Source of the DNA: Bostrychus sinensis
Taxonomy: Eukaryota; Chordata; Actinopteri; Gobiiformes; Eleotridae
Reading direction: 5' to 3'
Length of the DNA stretch: 64,000 bases
NCBI GenBank assembly: GCA_020698575.1
Contig: CM036253.1
Location: 33,223,719 to 33,287,718 of the forward strand
Shown: piece after piece, positions 22,393-34,435 of the stretch
Layout: each line of letters starts with the position of its first letter
Position numbering within the stretch: the stretch's first letter is position 1
Made by a program: the position numbers and the translations under genes
The notes under the pieces: model-generated
Databases searched by the model: none
Seen by the model: the letters and a program-made list of their open reading frames with translations, nothing else
Told to the model about the DNA's origin: nothing

Positions 22393-22395
<3 letters not shown>
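22076..22395. promoter_or_regulatory. CpG-rich high-complexity block
   Basis: GC-rich with many CpGs (ccgccgcactcacag, accgcgggacgtcgccg, ttagcgccggtaac). It contrasts sharply with AT-rich DNA on both sides and ends at a (GT)n tract. A plus-strand frame runs through it into the GT repeat, but the start and composition do not support a protein. It could be a conserved non-coding element or a promoter fragment. Confidence 0.25.

Positions 22396-22446
<51 letters not shown>
22396..22446. repeat. (GT)n microsatellite
   Basis: About 25 uninterrupted GT units. Confidence 0.95.
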
Positions 22447-22447
<1 letters not shown>

Positions 22448-24115
22448 AGGGTCAGCCATTTTAAGAGCAGGCTACGTTCACTTCCATTTATTTCCTAGAA
22501 ACCTCAGCATTCCAAACATTCAACACAGCAGTCCCAGCTTAAACTCTTGTATAGCTGTCCCAGAGCAGTCTGTTTTTCATCACCAGACAAATTTGTAGAA
22601 GATCCTCCTACACAGAATGGCCATAGAGATACAGTATTTTATTAATTTGACACATTAGGAATTGACATTAAATTGCTGCTGTGAAATTAAATGCTATCCT
22701 TACACTGGACACAGTTACATGTTTGCTGCCTTCTTCCACAAAATATTTTTCTTGTGTGTGTTTTTGTCAGTGCTGTTTTTCTAATTTTTCTATGTAGAAG
22801 AAAAACAAAGTAAAACATTAAAATATGCTTTTAGTATCTTTAACCCTGTTAACATCACTCCTGGGGTTATTTAAAAACTGCAATAAGTGATTATCAATTC
22901 ACTTTAACCACAATTCAATCTAATTCACTAATTCGATTCACTAATATAATTAACTAATACCATTTACTAATTTAATTCACCTATATAATTCTTTAAAATA
23001 ATTTTCTAATTTAATTCACCTATATAATTCTTTAAAATAATTTTCTAATTTAATTGACCTATATAATTCGCTAATATTATTCACAAACTTAATTCACAAA
23101 TTTGTTTCACCTATATTATTAACTAAAATATTTCACAAATATAATTCACTAATTTAATTCATTAATATAATTCACTAATACAAATAATGCCCAGGAGTTT
23201 TAAATTTACCTTCATCAGTGTTTATATGTTATGAGAATTCTAACACCCATAAATGATATGGAACTATTTTTCAGTGTAATTTTTTTCAAGCCTTTTAATT
23301 TTATATAGCTGCTTCTAAAACTGGCACTGCTATGGGTGTCAATCAATATTTTTATGCTTTAATTTGACTCTTTTTTTAAAGCTGACTATACATAATGATA
23401 ATAATGATGTATAAATGAAAATATGCGGTGTGTTGTAAACTGTCACTTCTATACAGCCACTATATATAGACTTGTTTGGAAAATAAAATGAGTGTAAAAT
23501 TTTAAGTGAATTTGTTTTTAAAGTGTCTTATTTTGACGTTAAATGAGCAATGATCAGTGCTAATGCTGACACAGGAGTTAAATTGGAAATATAGAGCCTT
23601 TATTTATTTTGAAATGTCCCTAGTGTTATCTTCATTTTCAGTTATATATAATGTACATTTTCATAATAACAATCTATAACACTTTATAATAACTACAACA
23701 TAAAACAGTTTTAGTAGGCCCATTAGTTTAGGGTTATTAGTATTTTTTTTATTTTTATTTTACAAAGCAATACTCTTAACATTAATAATCACCAAATTTT
23801 AAGTGTTGTCATTAAGATGTAGTTCTTTAGGAATTAAAAAAAATAAAAAAAATAAAATAAAATAAAAATAAAAAATCACGCCTGTGTTATTTAACAATTT
23901 TATGGGAAGGCTATACATTACTGTTACTCTGTTATTACTATAATTTAATAAATGACACTGTTGATTTTGAATTTTAAAAATGACCAGAGTTAAAATGACT
24001 TCAGAATGTATTCATTTCAACACTACTATCAGTTAAATGTTTAAGAAGTTTTACACCACATCCAAGGTGCATTGTGTGCTGATGATCTTTCTGGGGAAAA
24101 GAAAATAATCAATAA
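22447..24115. other. AT-rich intergenic; AATTCAC-type degenerate repeat
   Basis: From 22,905 to 23,185 short units like 'aattcactaatataatt' and 'aattcacctatataattc' recur, including an exact local duplication of about 40 bases near 22,985-23,050. An (AAAAT)n-like tract lies at 23,838-23,876. No genes are seen. Confidence 0.6.
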
Positions 24116-24430
24116 TTTTCACACAATTAGGAGTTAAATTGATGTTCATATTTTCATAACTCTGATGACTGACATGGACCTATGCAGAGAACAGAACCCG
24201 AGGCCTCTGTTATTTGTGAAGAGGCCATAAAACAAAATTAATAAAGCTTACGGCCAGTGATGTTTAATTAAAGATACATTCAGATGATGCTGATGCCCTC
24301 AGGAGACCAGGGCCCAATTCATTTCTGAAACATTCACATTCATATTTCATGTAGACGAGAGCATTCCTAACATTCCTAATGCAAAACATAACACAATCCC
24401 GTTACAGCAATAATTTAGCATTTTGGACAT
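24116..24430. promoter_or_regulatory. candidate conserved non-coding block
   Basis: A stretch of balanced, non-repetitive sequence with 'gaggcctctg', 'ccataaaacaaaattaataaag', 'tgtttaattaaag' and 'cagatgatgctgatg' stands out from the surrounding AT-rich repeats. It has no open frame. Its even composition and homeodomain-like AT cores are typical of developmental conserved elements, but this is an inference. Confidence 0.2.
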
Positions 24431-24919
24431 TAAAGCAATAATAATGTGGAAAATGTCTGTAAAGTGACACTTTGTTAAAACACACAGTGGTTTTGGATTC
24501 ATTTTTGTAAAATTATGCTTTTAAAAAGTTTGAAGAGCATAATCTCAAATAGAACGTGACATTTGTTTAGTTTTTTTGCATAATGATACAGATGATAGTT
24601 GTATATGTGATCACACTTTTAGATCAAGAAAAGCAAAATTACATTCAGTAATGGGCATTGATATGAAAAATAATTGCATCTTACGATTTCTCTTGGATCA
24701 TGTAAGATGAATACATTTTCTTATTACAGCAGGCATAATAATTACAAAATATCAACTTTTACACAATATAAAAAGTGTATAACATTTTAGCTCAACACTG
24801 TTAAGCAGTAAGACAGCTTTAATAAACACGTAATTAACAATATTCTAATGAATAAATTAGTAATAGCTACTGTATTGACAGATTATATAATTTTGCACTG
24901 ATTTACATATTTACTCAAG
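24431..24919. other. AT-rich intergenic
   Basis: Nothing recognised. Confidence 0.5.
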
Positions 24920-25655
24920 TATTAAGAATTAATAACAGTGTTTATAACTCAATAGTGTTTATAGTAATATTTATAACTCAGTAGTGTTTATAATAATATT
25001 TATAACTCAGTAGTGTTTATAATAATATTTATAACTCAGTAGTGTTTATAATAATATTTATAACTCAGTAGTGTTTATAATAATGTACATAACTCAGTGG
25101 TGTTTATTGTAATGTTTATAACTCATTAGTGTTAACAATAACAACGTTTATAACCCAATAGTGTTTATAATAACAATGTTTATAACTCAGTGGTGTTTAT
25201 GATACCTCAGTGGTGTTTATAATAATAATGTTTATAACCCAATGGTGTTTATAAAAATGTTTATAACTCAGTGGTGTTTGTAATAACAATGTTTATAACT
25301 CAGTGGTGTTTATAATAACAGTGTTTATAACGCAATGGTGTTTGTAATAAAATGTTTATAACTCAGTGGAGTTGCTAATAACAATGAATATAACTCAGTG
25401 GTGTTTGTAATAACAATGTTTATAACTCAGTGGTGTTTATAATAACAGTGTTTATAACGCAATGGTGTTTGTAATAACAATGTTTTTAACTCAGTGGAGT
25501 TGCTAATAACAATGAATATAACTCAGTGGTGTTTGTAATAACAGTGTTTATAACTCAGTGGTGTTTGTAATAACAATGAATATAACTCAGTGGTGTTTGT
25601 AATAACAGTGTTTATAACTCAGTGGTGTTTCCAATAACAATCTTTAAAACTCAGA
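24920..25655 (+). repeat. AT-rich minisatellite, 29-32 bp unit
   Basis: About 23-25 units of 'aactcagtggtgtttataat' plus 'aacaatgtttat'. The first units are 29 bp ('...taataatatttat') and very similar to each other. Later ones are 32 bp with 'aacaatg' or 'aacagtg' spacers and more variation, including 'gttgctaataacaatgaat' types. Confidence 0.9.
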
Positions 25656-26142
25656 TCTGTTTAATAATGTTGCAGTAATGCTTTTTAAACAATCATATAA
25701 CCATTTACTAACCCTTAACTAATGCTTTATAGTGAGTTATTCTAAAGTGTTACCAAACATACAAATGAGTTAGTTGTATGTGATATAAATGATCTGATAA
25801 AACATATATCCATAAACATATGTATACATCCATATGTTAGTAGTGATGTAAGTAATGTCTGCTGCACCTGTTCAGTGTGAAACATTACTTCACTCTTCCT
25901 GGTTAATGTTGGACTTTATGATTGTTTTATTGTTGCTGAAGGCTTACGACAGCTATACCATTATTTAAAACATAACTATATGTAAAAACACACAAGTAAA
26001 AAAAAACAAAACAAAAACAAATAAAAAGGTTTATAGTATAGCATTTAATTATACAAGCCCTACAACTTGAGCATCATTTTAAACATAAATATATAACTAA
26101 AAAATCAACATAAAGAATTATTGTATAGTATGTCTACATTTT

Positions 26143-26248
<106 letters not shown>

Positions 26249-26537
26249 GTTTTAAATACCTTTATATACATTATATTTATTTTTTTATTATTTTTATTTT
26301 TTTAATCATAAATTACTTAAGTATCATTTTTAATATTATTGTTCTAAGTTTAAAAAAAAACAACAACTCAACTATAATAACTGTACTAGAGAGAGATTTT
26401 TTCAGTCATTGTCTCCAGTCTTTTTGTACCTGTTGGTGTAAGAGAACATGATTATTACAATAATATAACAGTTTTGTAGACATCCACAGCAATCATTTCC
26501 CTGCAGTTAAATCACTGCGGCTCATATTTTAGCCAGC

Positions 26538-26542
26538 CACAC

Positions 26543-26621
<79 letters not shown>

Positions 26622-26626
26622 CACAC
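26538..26626. repeat. (CA)n microsatellite
   Basis: About 44 CA units with three CG interruptions. Confidence 0.95.
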
Positions 26627-27655
26627 GTCTCCAATCCTCAACCTTCACTGCCTTTGTCTAACTCACACCAGAACTAATGTTAGTTTTATTTATTACATTT
26701 ATTCTATAACAATGGCCACTTTCATGAGCCAATAAAAAAAGACTTCTGTCAGTTTTGTCTTTCTTGTTTTCTGTCTTCAAACACTATACCTCTCTAAAGA
26801 TGTAGCCTACACTTGCAGTGGTAAAAATATTTGAAATACTCGCTATTCTAATCTCTACACTGATACTCTGCAGTTTAAGGACTACGCTAATCCCATTGCT
26901 TTTTGAACAAAATGCACTGTAAAATATGTTTTCCATTTTATCTGTAATAACATGTTTTTATTTCAGTAGGTTAGAGTGGACACTACAGTTGATGTTGTTA
27001 TGAATGTGACACTTCTGTAGATTACTAGCCTCAACGTGAAACAAATGTGTGCAAGATTTGCCTAATTTAGCATTTTTATGCAAATGATCCATTATTATTA
27101 CTTAAAAATAGCCACATTTGCAAACATTCTAAAGAAAACTATGTCTGAATATTGGATTGTGCCACAGTTTTAATTTGTGGTTTATTTCGTTGACAGATTA
27201 GATTTGGATTTTGGAATTATGGATTTCTTATTTTTGTATTAACTAAATATTACTGCCATTGTTTTCACAGTGACATCTCAAAAACCCTGCTTTAACACCA
27301 CTCCACTAAGCGTTAGCTGGATCCACAGCTCCTTGATTTTTGGTGCCTGCCGTATTTTTTCCTGAGCTGTCAGGTTTTTGGCTGCGTCTCCTCATTGCTG
27401 CTGTGCAATGCCAGGTTTGTTCTCACTGAAAACTTTGAATAAGACTGGAAGATGTGGTCATTTAGGAGCTGCTGAAATAAAGATATCTGAGGGTGAGAAA
27501 AACGCAGGATTTGAAGGGATATTTTAGACATAAATCTATTAACACAAGTGGACTACATGTTGAGTTGATTTAGTGGTGCTTTTGTTTTTGCTGATTTGTT
27601 TTGGTTGAATTTAAAAAAAAATATTTATGAACTATACATTCAAATAGGGCTGTTT

Positions 27656-27804
27656 CTTTTCCCCCCCATTTCTTTCTTTCTTTCTTTCTTTCTTTTTGTC
27701 TTTTTTTGTTCCAGTTACCTCTGATTTAATATTTTTTATTGCATTCATGCTATTGAAGACAAAAATCATTGCCATCCCCCACACATTTCCCTTGCTCCCA
27801 TTCA

Positions 27805-27864
<60 letters not shown>

Positions 27865-28425
27865 CCCCTCCCTCAAACAAATTAACAAAAAAACAAAAAA
27901 CAGACATAATAATAGTAATAATAATAATACCATTGTAAAAAGGGAAAAAAAAAAACATATCAATAAACAATAATCCACATATCTGCATAAACATAAGTAA
28001 CAACATATAATATCACATATCTAAACAGGCATTAAGCCAGATGTTTTCATACCTGCAAACATGCACTTATTTGATTTCAAAACTATACATTAGTCTTGTT
28101 GGCTCTTTCTTAAAAAAAAACAAAAACAAAAACCAAAAAAAAAACAAAACGTGCTGTCAGATTTTTTTTCTGTATGCTGTTTTTTTTTTCATGTTTTCTT
28201 AAGGCTGTAATAAATAATAAAACAAATCTTATAGTATAAACCAAGAGTCTCCATTTTCAGATGAACCAGATCTATTTTTAGGTTTGACGTAATAGTGACA
28301 GTGAAATTCTGGTTTTGTGCTCTGTGTAGTGCATGCTCTGTTAGAACAGCCATGACATCTCCTTGTACTACTTTGTCCAGATTGATTCTTGTAACTCTGT
28401 ATTGTTGTCTCACTATTGTCCGTCT
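27656..28425. other. low-complexity region with 56-base poly-A
   Basis: Contains (TTTC)n at 27,670-27,695 and a poly-A run at 27,808-27,863. The 124-codon minus-strand frame here is poly-F/K translation and not a gene. No retroposon body could be recognised next to the poly-A. Confidence 0.7.
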
Positions 28426-28560
28426 GACCGCATGCCTCACCTTTCCCTCTGTGACCGGGACTGTGACCTCGCCGTGACCCCTGTACTGAACTTGAACTGG
28501 GGGCCGGGTCACACAGGGGTCAATCAAAGGTCAACCTGGGGAACGTGACTGCAGTCGGAG
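28426..28560. promoter_or_regulatory. GGTCA half-site cluster with DR5
   Basis: Repeated TGACC/GGTCA half-sites (tgaccgggactgtgacctc, cgtgacccctg, gggtcacacaggggtca) end in GGGTCAATCAAAGGTCA at 28,517-28,533. This is a direct repeat with 5-bp spacing, the pattern bound by retinoic acid receptors. Similar GGTCACACAGAGG-type blocks occur near 35.7, 40.35 and 54.8 kb. Binding is not shown. Confidence 0.3.
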
Positions 28561-28963
28561 CCTATAGGGGCCCATAGAGTAGAGTAGAGAAGTCCGACGG
28601 AAAACAAAATACACGTCTGACGGTAAACATGCTAAAATATAATGAAAAATATAAAAGTAGAATTTCATTTGTTGACACATATATTAACATTTTTGAGTTT
28701 ATTACGTGGACTGTATAAATTCAGGAAAATAATGAGAATAAAAAGGTGTAAATTATCACTTAAAGAACAAAAAATAATAAAAATGCAAAAAAAGTGCAAG
28801 AAATTGAAAAAAATAATAATAAATAAATAATAAATAAAATTAAAAGGAATGTAAGATGAAATAATGCCTGTATAAGCATTGACATTACCTCACTTACACA
28901 CTTAAAAATAAGCAACTTTATTTTATTTTCATTTTATGTAAGTCTGTTTTAAGTTTTCAAATC

Positions 28964-29003
<40 letters not shown>

Positions 29004-29345
29004 GTTGTTGTTGTTGTTGTTATTTTATATGTATCACATTTTTTCTTGGTGTTAAAAAATGGAACAGTAAAATTATAGAACATCTCACACTATTAAGCAT
29101 TAATTACATGTTAGTTAAGTGTTAGAAACCAGTTAACTGATTATTTACAAAGCATTTCTTCAACACTGCTGAGTTATAAACAGTATTATTAATGTTTACC
29201 TCTTTAGTAATAAGCTCATGTAAAACAGTGCAAAATTATAAACACCAGTGGTAATTCAGGATCTATAAACTGTTCATTCATTAAATTATTGTTATTACAT
29301 ATTTATTAATGTGTTGCTCCTGTTTAATCATTGTGAGTTATTCTG
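28561..29345. other. AT-rich intergenic with (ATT)n(GTT)n
   Basis: Microsatellite (ATT)n then (GTT)n at 28,968-29,020. Nothing else is recognised. Confidence 0.6.
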
Positions 29346-29545
29346 AAGTGTTACCGGCTCCAGTCACAGGCGTTAGAGAGGAGCCGTCCCCCGTGCGCCT
29401 GCAGTGGGACTATTCATTTATTTATTACTAGCACATTAACATGTATCTGCAGGGAAAATATGAATATTCATTTATGACCAGAAGTTAAACGGTGAATTTT
29501 TGCCACGTTTACTCATTAGATTAGTAATAACCATAATACATACAC
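29346..29545. promoter_or_regulatory. candidate conserved non-coding block
   Basis: The high-complexity stretch 'cagtcacaggcgttagagaggagcc', 'gactattcatttatttattac' and 'gaatattcatttatgaccag' contains paired ATTCATTTAT cores and lacks repeats. It resembles developmental non-coding elements. Inference only. Confidence 0.2.
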
Positions 29546-30273
29546 TGGCAAAAGGCCAGTGGCCAATACATATTTTCAATATTTTTGTAGCACCGGATTT
29601 TATGTACATTTTATTTTACACTTCTTCAAATAAAGTTTTCTTATTGCAGTTTTTGACAGTAAAGTGTATATAATCAAGGTAGGAATAAAAAAATTAACAT
29701 CTGAATATATCTCAATTTTTTTATGGATAATTTTCTCAGATTTTTGTTTAAATATTCAACATTTTATACAACTTCTATGTCACTCCATAAAATCAGTGCA
29801 TTTTCCTATTTTTCCAATATTGTTATAGCCTATTAAATTATTCAGCTTTTTTTTCAATATTTTTTGGAGGGATATTTACTTTGATTAATCTAAGGTTTTT
29901 ATGACAGCTATGGTACATTTTCTAAAATATTTTAACTGGTAATAACAATTTCAGCTTTTTTTACAACAGTTTTTTTTTGTTCAATTCAATCACTTAAGAA
30001 ACATAAACACCCAAAAACATACTTTGTTTACCATTATTTCTACACATTTCTTTTTTTTTTTTTTTTTACATATTTTTTTAAAACTGCAACTAAATGCTAT
30101 TTTTCATTTTTTATTTTACAACTGCTATAACTGCCATTATATTTTTTGTGCATTTTGTATGCAATCCCCATAAAGACTCTTTTATTGCTATTCTTAATTT
30201 TACTGAATTATAAAATAAATAAAAAATAATTGTGTATCTATTTCTGTCTTCTGGCATGCTCCACTTCTTCTGC

Positions 30274-30275
<2 letters not shown>
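29546..30275. other. AT-rich intergenic
   Basis: Nothing recognised apart from poly-T runs near 30,050. Confidence 0.55.

Positions 30276-30339
<64 letters not shown>
30276..30339. repeat. (CA)n microsatellite, with (GA)n nearby
   Basis: About 31 CA units, followed 80 bases later by (GA)n at 30,420-30,441. Open frames over them on both strands are repeat artefacts. Confidence 0.95.
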
Positions 30340-30341
<2 letters not shown>

Positions 30342-32562
30342 GCCTGAACAAACACTCCTCATTGGCCGATCATTTGTCGCATATTTGGTGTAAACAGGAA
30401 GTGATCCATCAGCGTTCGCAGAGAGAGAGAGAGAGAGAGAGACACGCTGAACTCCAGACGCACTCTGACCTCTCGGTGACCTTTAGGCCCCAAATACAGC
30501 AAAACGACACGAGACCACTAGAGGAGCCAAAGACAGGAGAACAGTGAAGAACTGTCACACACACAAACTGAAAATCTCTACACAGACTTAAAAAAAAACC
30601 AAAAAAACAACAACAAAAAAACAAAAAACACTTTATTCTCAAATTTTTTCGAGAAGATATCCAGATATACATATACATATATAAAATACATAATACAGTA
30701 TTATAAAAATATAAATATAGTAATATAAAAAAGTAGTCATACAAAAATTCCTCAAGTAAGCGGAAACAACAAATATTTGGTGAAAAAACTAATCAAGTAC
30801 ATTTAGACGTCTGGACACAATGTTTGATTTATGTTTTAATAATGATGCAATTGCACAAGACATAAAATAATGTGACAATAGTTTGTGTTCATGTTCTAAA
30901 ATCTGATAATGATAAAGATGGAGAACAGTGGCCTGTATTACTATATTGGTTACACATAATTTTAAAAGAAACATCCAAACAGAAAATCCACACATTTTGA
31001 ATCTGATCATTTTCTGTGAGTAACTGGGCCCACAACCAGATTATTATGGTGTAATAATCTGGATTATTATGGTGTAATAATCTGGTGGTTTAATGCAGAG
31101 CCTACTGACAACAGTCAAACTTGTGTGTTTGAATAATATCACCGCTTTCTGAAGCTTTAGTGAAGACAGAACTTCACCTTAGTCAATTTGTGCTGACAGA
31201 GAAGATGTTAAACTTTGTGCCTGTTTTTATTTCAAAATGATATTCCCAGTAATTGCAGAGATATTAACCATAAACTACACCAAAACATCTGCAATTCTGC
31301 CTGAGAATTCTGACCTGCTCTTCAGAATTCTAAGGCACAACTCGTCCTTTTAGAATGACAGGGTTCCATCTCTGTTCTGAGTAGTTTGGAGATATTTCGA
31401 TTTAAAGTTTTGATGATAAAGATAGCAACACATTTCTTTAATACATGGGAATTAAAGGCACCCAAACAGATTGTAAATATATAATTTCAAATTCTTTAAA
31501 ACTTTTGAAGTAGAATTTTTCAGAACTGCTCATTCACAGATAGAAACTTCTAATTCTGAGAGCCCAAAATTCAGTTGGAATTATAAGGTTCTATCTTACA
31601 AAACATACACATGAAGGTTTGACATTGCAGATAGAACTTTTTTATTTTTCTAAATTAAAAAAATAAAAGATAAAACTGTGAAAAACCCTTGATATGGTGT
31701 AGATAAAGTATCCAGGAACAAAAATATATACAATTCAATTTTGACAAAAATGTTAGATAGAACCTTCTAAGGGGACAAACTTATTCTAGTATTTCCTAAC
31801 AAAAAACAATAAAAAACAGTAGTAGTAATAGTAACTCATGGATGTAAGTAGAATCATCAGAAATTGTTGTTACTTTCAGATAATATGACTCTATGGGATT
31901 AAAATGGATGTTTTGCCATAAAACAAAAAATAAGTACAATTTGTTACTCAGGTAAATGTAACAGAGCATAATTGCACTAATTTTTTGTGCAATGTCATCT
32001 TGAAATGAACCAAACACTTAGGAACTGAGCTGCAAGTGATTTTTCATTTATAGCTGTAAAAAGTGACAAAGTCATTTTAACTTTTTATTTTAATTTATTT
32101 TATTTTTTTAACTTGGCCTTTTTTGGAACCAGTAGGATTTCGAGGATTACTGCAGGACTTGGAGTGGAGTGACAAGGATTTTGTGAGGATGCTTACACCT
32201 TCGGTCAAAGAGAAATGTTTATTTTTTTATTGTTTTTGTTTGTTTGCTTTTCTTTTTTTATATAAAATGCAAGTTTGCTCTTTTTACATTTTATGTGTAC
32301 ATGCATACTTTTGCTCATTTGTGTGTATGTACCTGTGCTTATGGTATATTATTTAAACTTGCAATGTAAATAATTCTATATTAACAAAGTATATTTCACC
32401 AAAAATGAATAAATGAATAAATGAATGAATGAGGATCAGTGCAAACAGGTAATGGGACGTCCACAGCTCTGCCCTCAGACTCTGTTCACTCACACTGACA
32501 GGACAAAAGAAGAAAAAAACAAAAACAAAAACAAAAAAAAAACATCCTCCATGAGCAACAGT
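30340..32562. other. intergenic, small inverted repeats only
   Basis: A perfect 11-bp hairpin, CCAGATTATTA-TGGTG-TAATAATCTGG, lies at 31,036-31,062, with a 23-bp direct copy of its 3' part at 31,063-31,085. 'ataaggttctatct' near 31,586 and 'agatagaaccttct' near 31,754 are complementary and may bound a 180-bp miniature element. No gene is recognised. Confidence 0.45.
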
Positions 32563-32577
32563 CACCAGGGGGCAGTG
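32563..32577 (+). promoter_or_regulatory. CTCF-like motif
   Basis: CACCAGGGGGCAGTG is a close match to the vertebrate CTCF core. It lies 65 bases upstream of the CpG-rich patch at 32.64 kb. Confidence 0.4.
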
Positions 32578-32639
32578 TTGGGTCAAGCTACAGCCCGGTG
32601 GGAGGAGCCCTGATGCTCTATGCAAAGTAGGAGGAGCCT

Positions 32640-32830
32640 AAAACGCGTATGTCAGCGTTCACGTAAATCCAGCCTCCTCTGCGTCCCGTCCCATTGGTCG
32701 GCCCGATTTCACGTCACGGCGACAGGTCGGCCAGGGGAGGGGAGGGGCTGCCGAGCGGTGCCATGGCGACGCCTAATCTCATCTGACAGACTCCGCCCCT
32801 CAGAAAGCTGGCATGCGTCGCACACATAAG
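32640..32830. promoter_or_regulatory. CpG-rich promoter-like patch
   Basis: About 190 bases rich in CpG. In order they hold 'cccattggtcggc' (inverted CCAAT box), TCACGTCA (CRE-like), 'ggggaggggagggg' (GC/Sp1-like), GGTGCCATGGCGAC at 32,757-32,770 (RFX X-box-like) and CCGCCCC. This combination is typical of a TATA-less vertebrate promoter. No downstream first exon could be identified on either strand. Confidence 0.4.
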
Positions 32831-33050
32831 CAGGTGCACACACAAATGCACATACACACACACGTCAGGCTGGAGGACAATGAAAGGCAGCCATTGTGGA
32901 GGTTCAGCACCACTTCTTCTTCTTCTGACTTGGCTCTAACGCTTCAGGTGTCAGAGGAATATCTCCAACACAACAGTTAAGGCCAAAATTATATGTACTC
33001 TCGCTGAATTTTCAGTTACAGTGAATTGTAACTCAGTTGTGGCTGGAAAT
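32831..33050. other. intergenic
   Basis: Nothing recognised. A (TTC)n stretch lies near 32,915-32,926. Confidence 0.45.
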
Positions 33051-33205
33051 GGCACAACAAAGGGACAAAAGAAATTAAGGTTAAGGTAGACTATAGAAAG
33101 TTGTTTTCTGCATTTGACCCATCCTTTAAAACCACTGGGGTAATCTGTCAGGGGACCCTTCTCCAGGTCTGACCCAGGATCCTGCTCAGGAGTATCCAGC
33201 TGGTG
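33051..33205 (-). mobile_element. SINE tail fragment, antisense
   Basis: On the minus strand the block ends 'aggatgggtcaaatgcagaa' and 'aacaactttc', which is the '(a)ggatgggttaaatgcagaggacaaattt' terminus of a widespread fish SINE. The upstream part ('caggatcctgggtcagacc') is diverged. Confidence 0.55.
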
Positions 33206-33274
33206 CATCTTTTATTTGAGTACATTTTTGATTGATGGTTTTTGTACTAATTTAAGAGTTAAAAGTAGTTTTGG

Positions 33275-33530
33275 TCTTCTGTGGTGTAGTGGGTAGCACT
33301 TTTGACTTGTGATCAAAAGGTTCTGGGTTGGAAACATGGGGAAGAAGAAGAAGATGAAGAACATGAAGAAGATTTTGCCAAAACATTCAAATGTAATTTC
33401 TATTTAAGTTAATTTTATACACAATATTTTTTACTTTTACTGAAAACAAATTTTTACTTCTACATGAGTAATATTATTTTTGAAGTAACAGTACTTTTAC
33501 TTTGAGTACTTCACCCACCACTGGTCTTAG
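33275..33530 (+). mobile_element. composite tRNA-headed retroposon, copy 1
   Basis: The tRNA-like head 'cttctgtggtgtagtgggtagcac' (A-box-like) and 'aaaggttctgggttgg' (B-box-like) is followed by (GAA)n. The body has 'aaaacattcaaatg', 'tctatttaagttaatttta', 'tatttttgaagtaacagt', 'ttgagtacttcacccaccactggtctt'. The same head, (GAA)n and body in the same order occur antisense at 49.81-50.05 kb. Body-only relatives lie at 34.86 and 54.26 kb. Confidence 0.7.
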
Positions 33531-33605
33531 GGTGATGGAGGAAGCAGAGCCTGGGACCTTCTTCCTCAGGCGACAGTGCCACACTTTGCCACTCTGCAGA
33601 CATTG
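33515..33605 (-). mobile_element. tRNA-derived SINE head, antisense
   Basis: On the minus strand the sequence 'gcagagtggcaaagtgtggcactgtcgcctgagg', then 'aagaaggtcccaggctc', matches the A-box/B-box arrangement seen at 55.9 kb ('ggtggcatagtggttagcac', 'aaggtcccaggttc'). Confidence 0.5.
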
Positions 33606-34170
33606 TAGTAAAAAAAAGACTACCTAGAGGTTCTAGCTATTTTAATTTCCTTTTGCGTTTTGACAAAATGGTCCATGTCCAAAATTATACCCCTAATATT
33701 GGTTCACTTTAATCCAGTGTGGGAACAACGGCAGAGGTTTGAATGTGATAGTGCAGAATTTAGAAAACAAATGCAGATTTTTTTAAAATGAAGAAAAGTT
33801 TCTGTTGTTTTTCATTAGATCACTGTAGAGTGTTTTTAATCCACAAATGAAGGGCCATGAGACATCAGATCCATGAGTAAATGATGAGAGTCTGAAGTTA
33901 GCTTAGTGTCTTTAAAATACTCTGGGAGAAGAACTGGAAGGCTAAGGTCTGCTGGAGTATGCAAAATGTGCAGTAACAGCCAGAGGAGGGTAGCAATGAG
34001 TTTTATTGCAACATACTTTTAAGCTGGGGACAAACTACACATTTTTTTTTTTCTTTTTGAAGAAGAAAACATAAACAACCAGGGCAAACACCGAAGAAAG
34101 TTGAGCGCTACCCAAGCGAAACTGGATACATAGCCGTTTTTTCTCTTTCCTTTTTTCCAAACAGATAGCT
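33606..34170. other. intergenic, nothing recognised
   Basis: Ordinary sequence. A poly-T run near 34,042 and an A-rich stretch near 34,060 are seen. Confidence 0.45.
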
Positions 34171-34172
34171 GT

Positions 34173-34435
34173 GCATTATGGAGGACCGTGAGCGCCACGC
34201 GAAAAGGAATAATGCTTTTATTAAAAGAGTTTTTAAGAGAGCCTTTAATAAATGGATTACTAAATGGTTTTAATAAAAGAAGGATTAATAGCGTTATTCA
34301 TTAATCCATTTAGGAAACCGATTTCTAAATGTTTTTACAAAACCTTTTCGGAAAAGCATTTGCAAAACTTATTAGCTTCTCCGATTAGCTTCTCCTTTTA
34401 GCTTTTCCGTGGCGTTCCTGGTCCTCCTGGCTAAT
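34173..34435. mobile_element. foldback miniature element
   Basis: The left arm 'cattatggaggaccgtgagcgccacg' plus 'cgaaaag' pairs with the right arm, whose complement reads 'cattagccaggaggaccaggaacgccacg' plus 'gaaaag'. Inner stretches also pair ('aaatggattactaaatgg' with 'cattaatccatttag'), so most of the 263 bp could fold into a long hairpin. There is no coding content, and the superfamily is not recognised. Confidence 0.65.

Noticed and set aside
27632..28006. 124-codon minus-strand frame with a long Phe run
   Set aside because: Translation of the 56-base poly-A tract and adjacent low-complexity sequence.
28189..28527. 112-codon minus-strand frame as a gene
   Set aside because: It has no recognisable domain, overlaps the GGTCA-rich cluster, and plus-strand frames are equally open.
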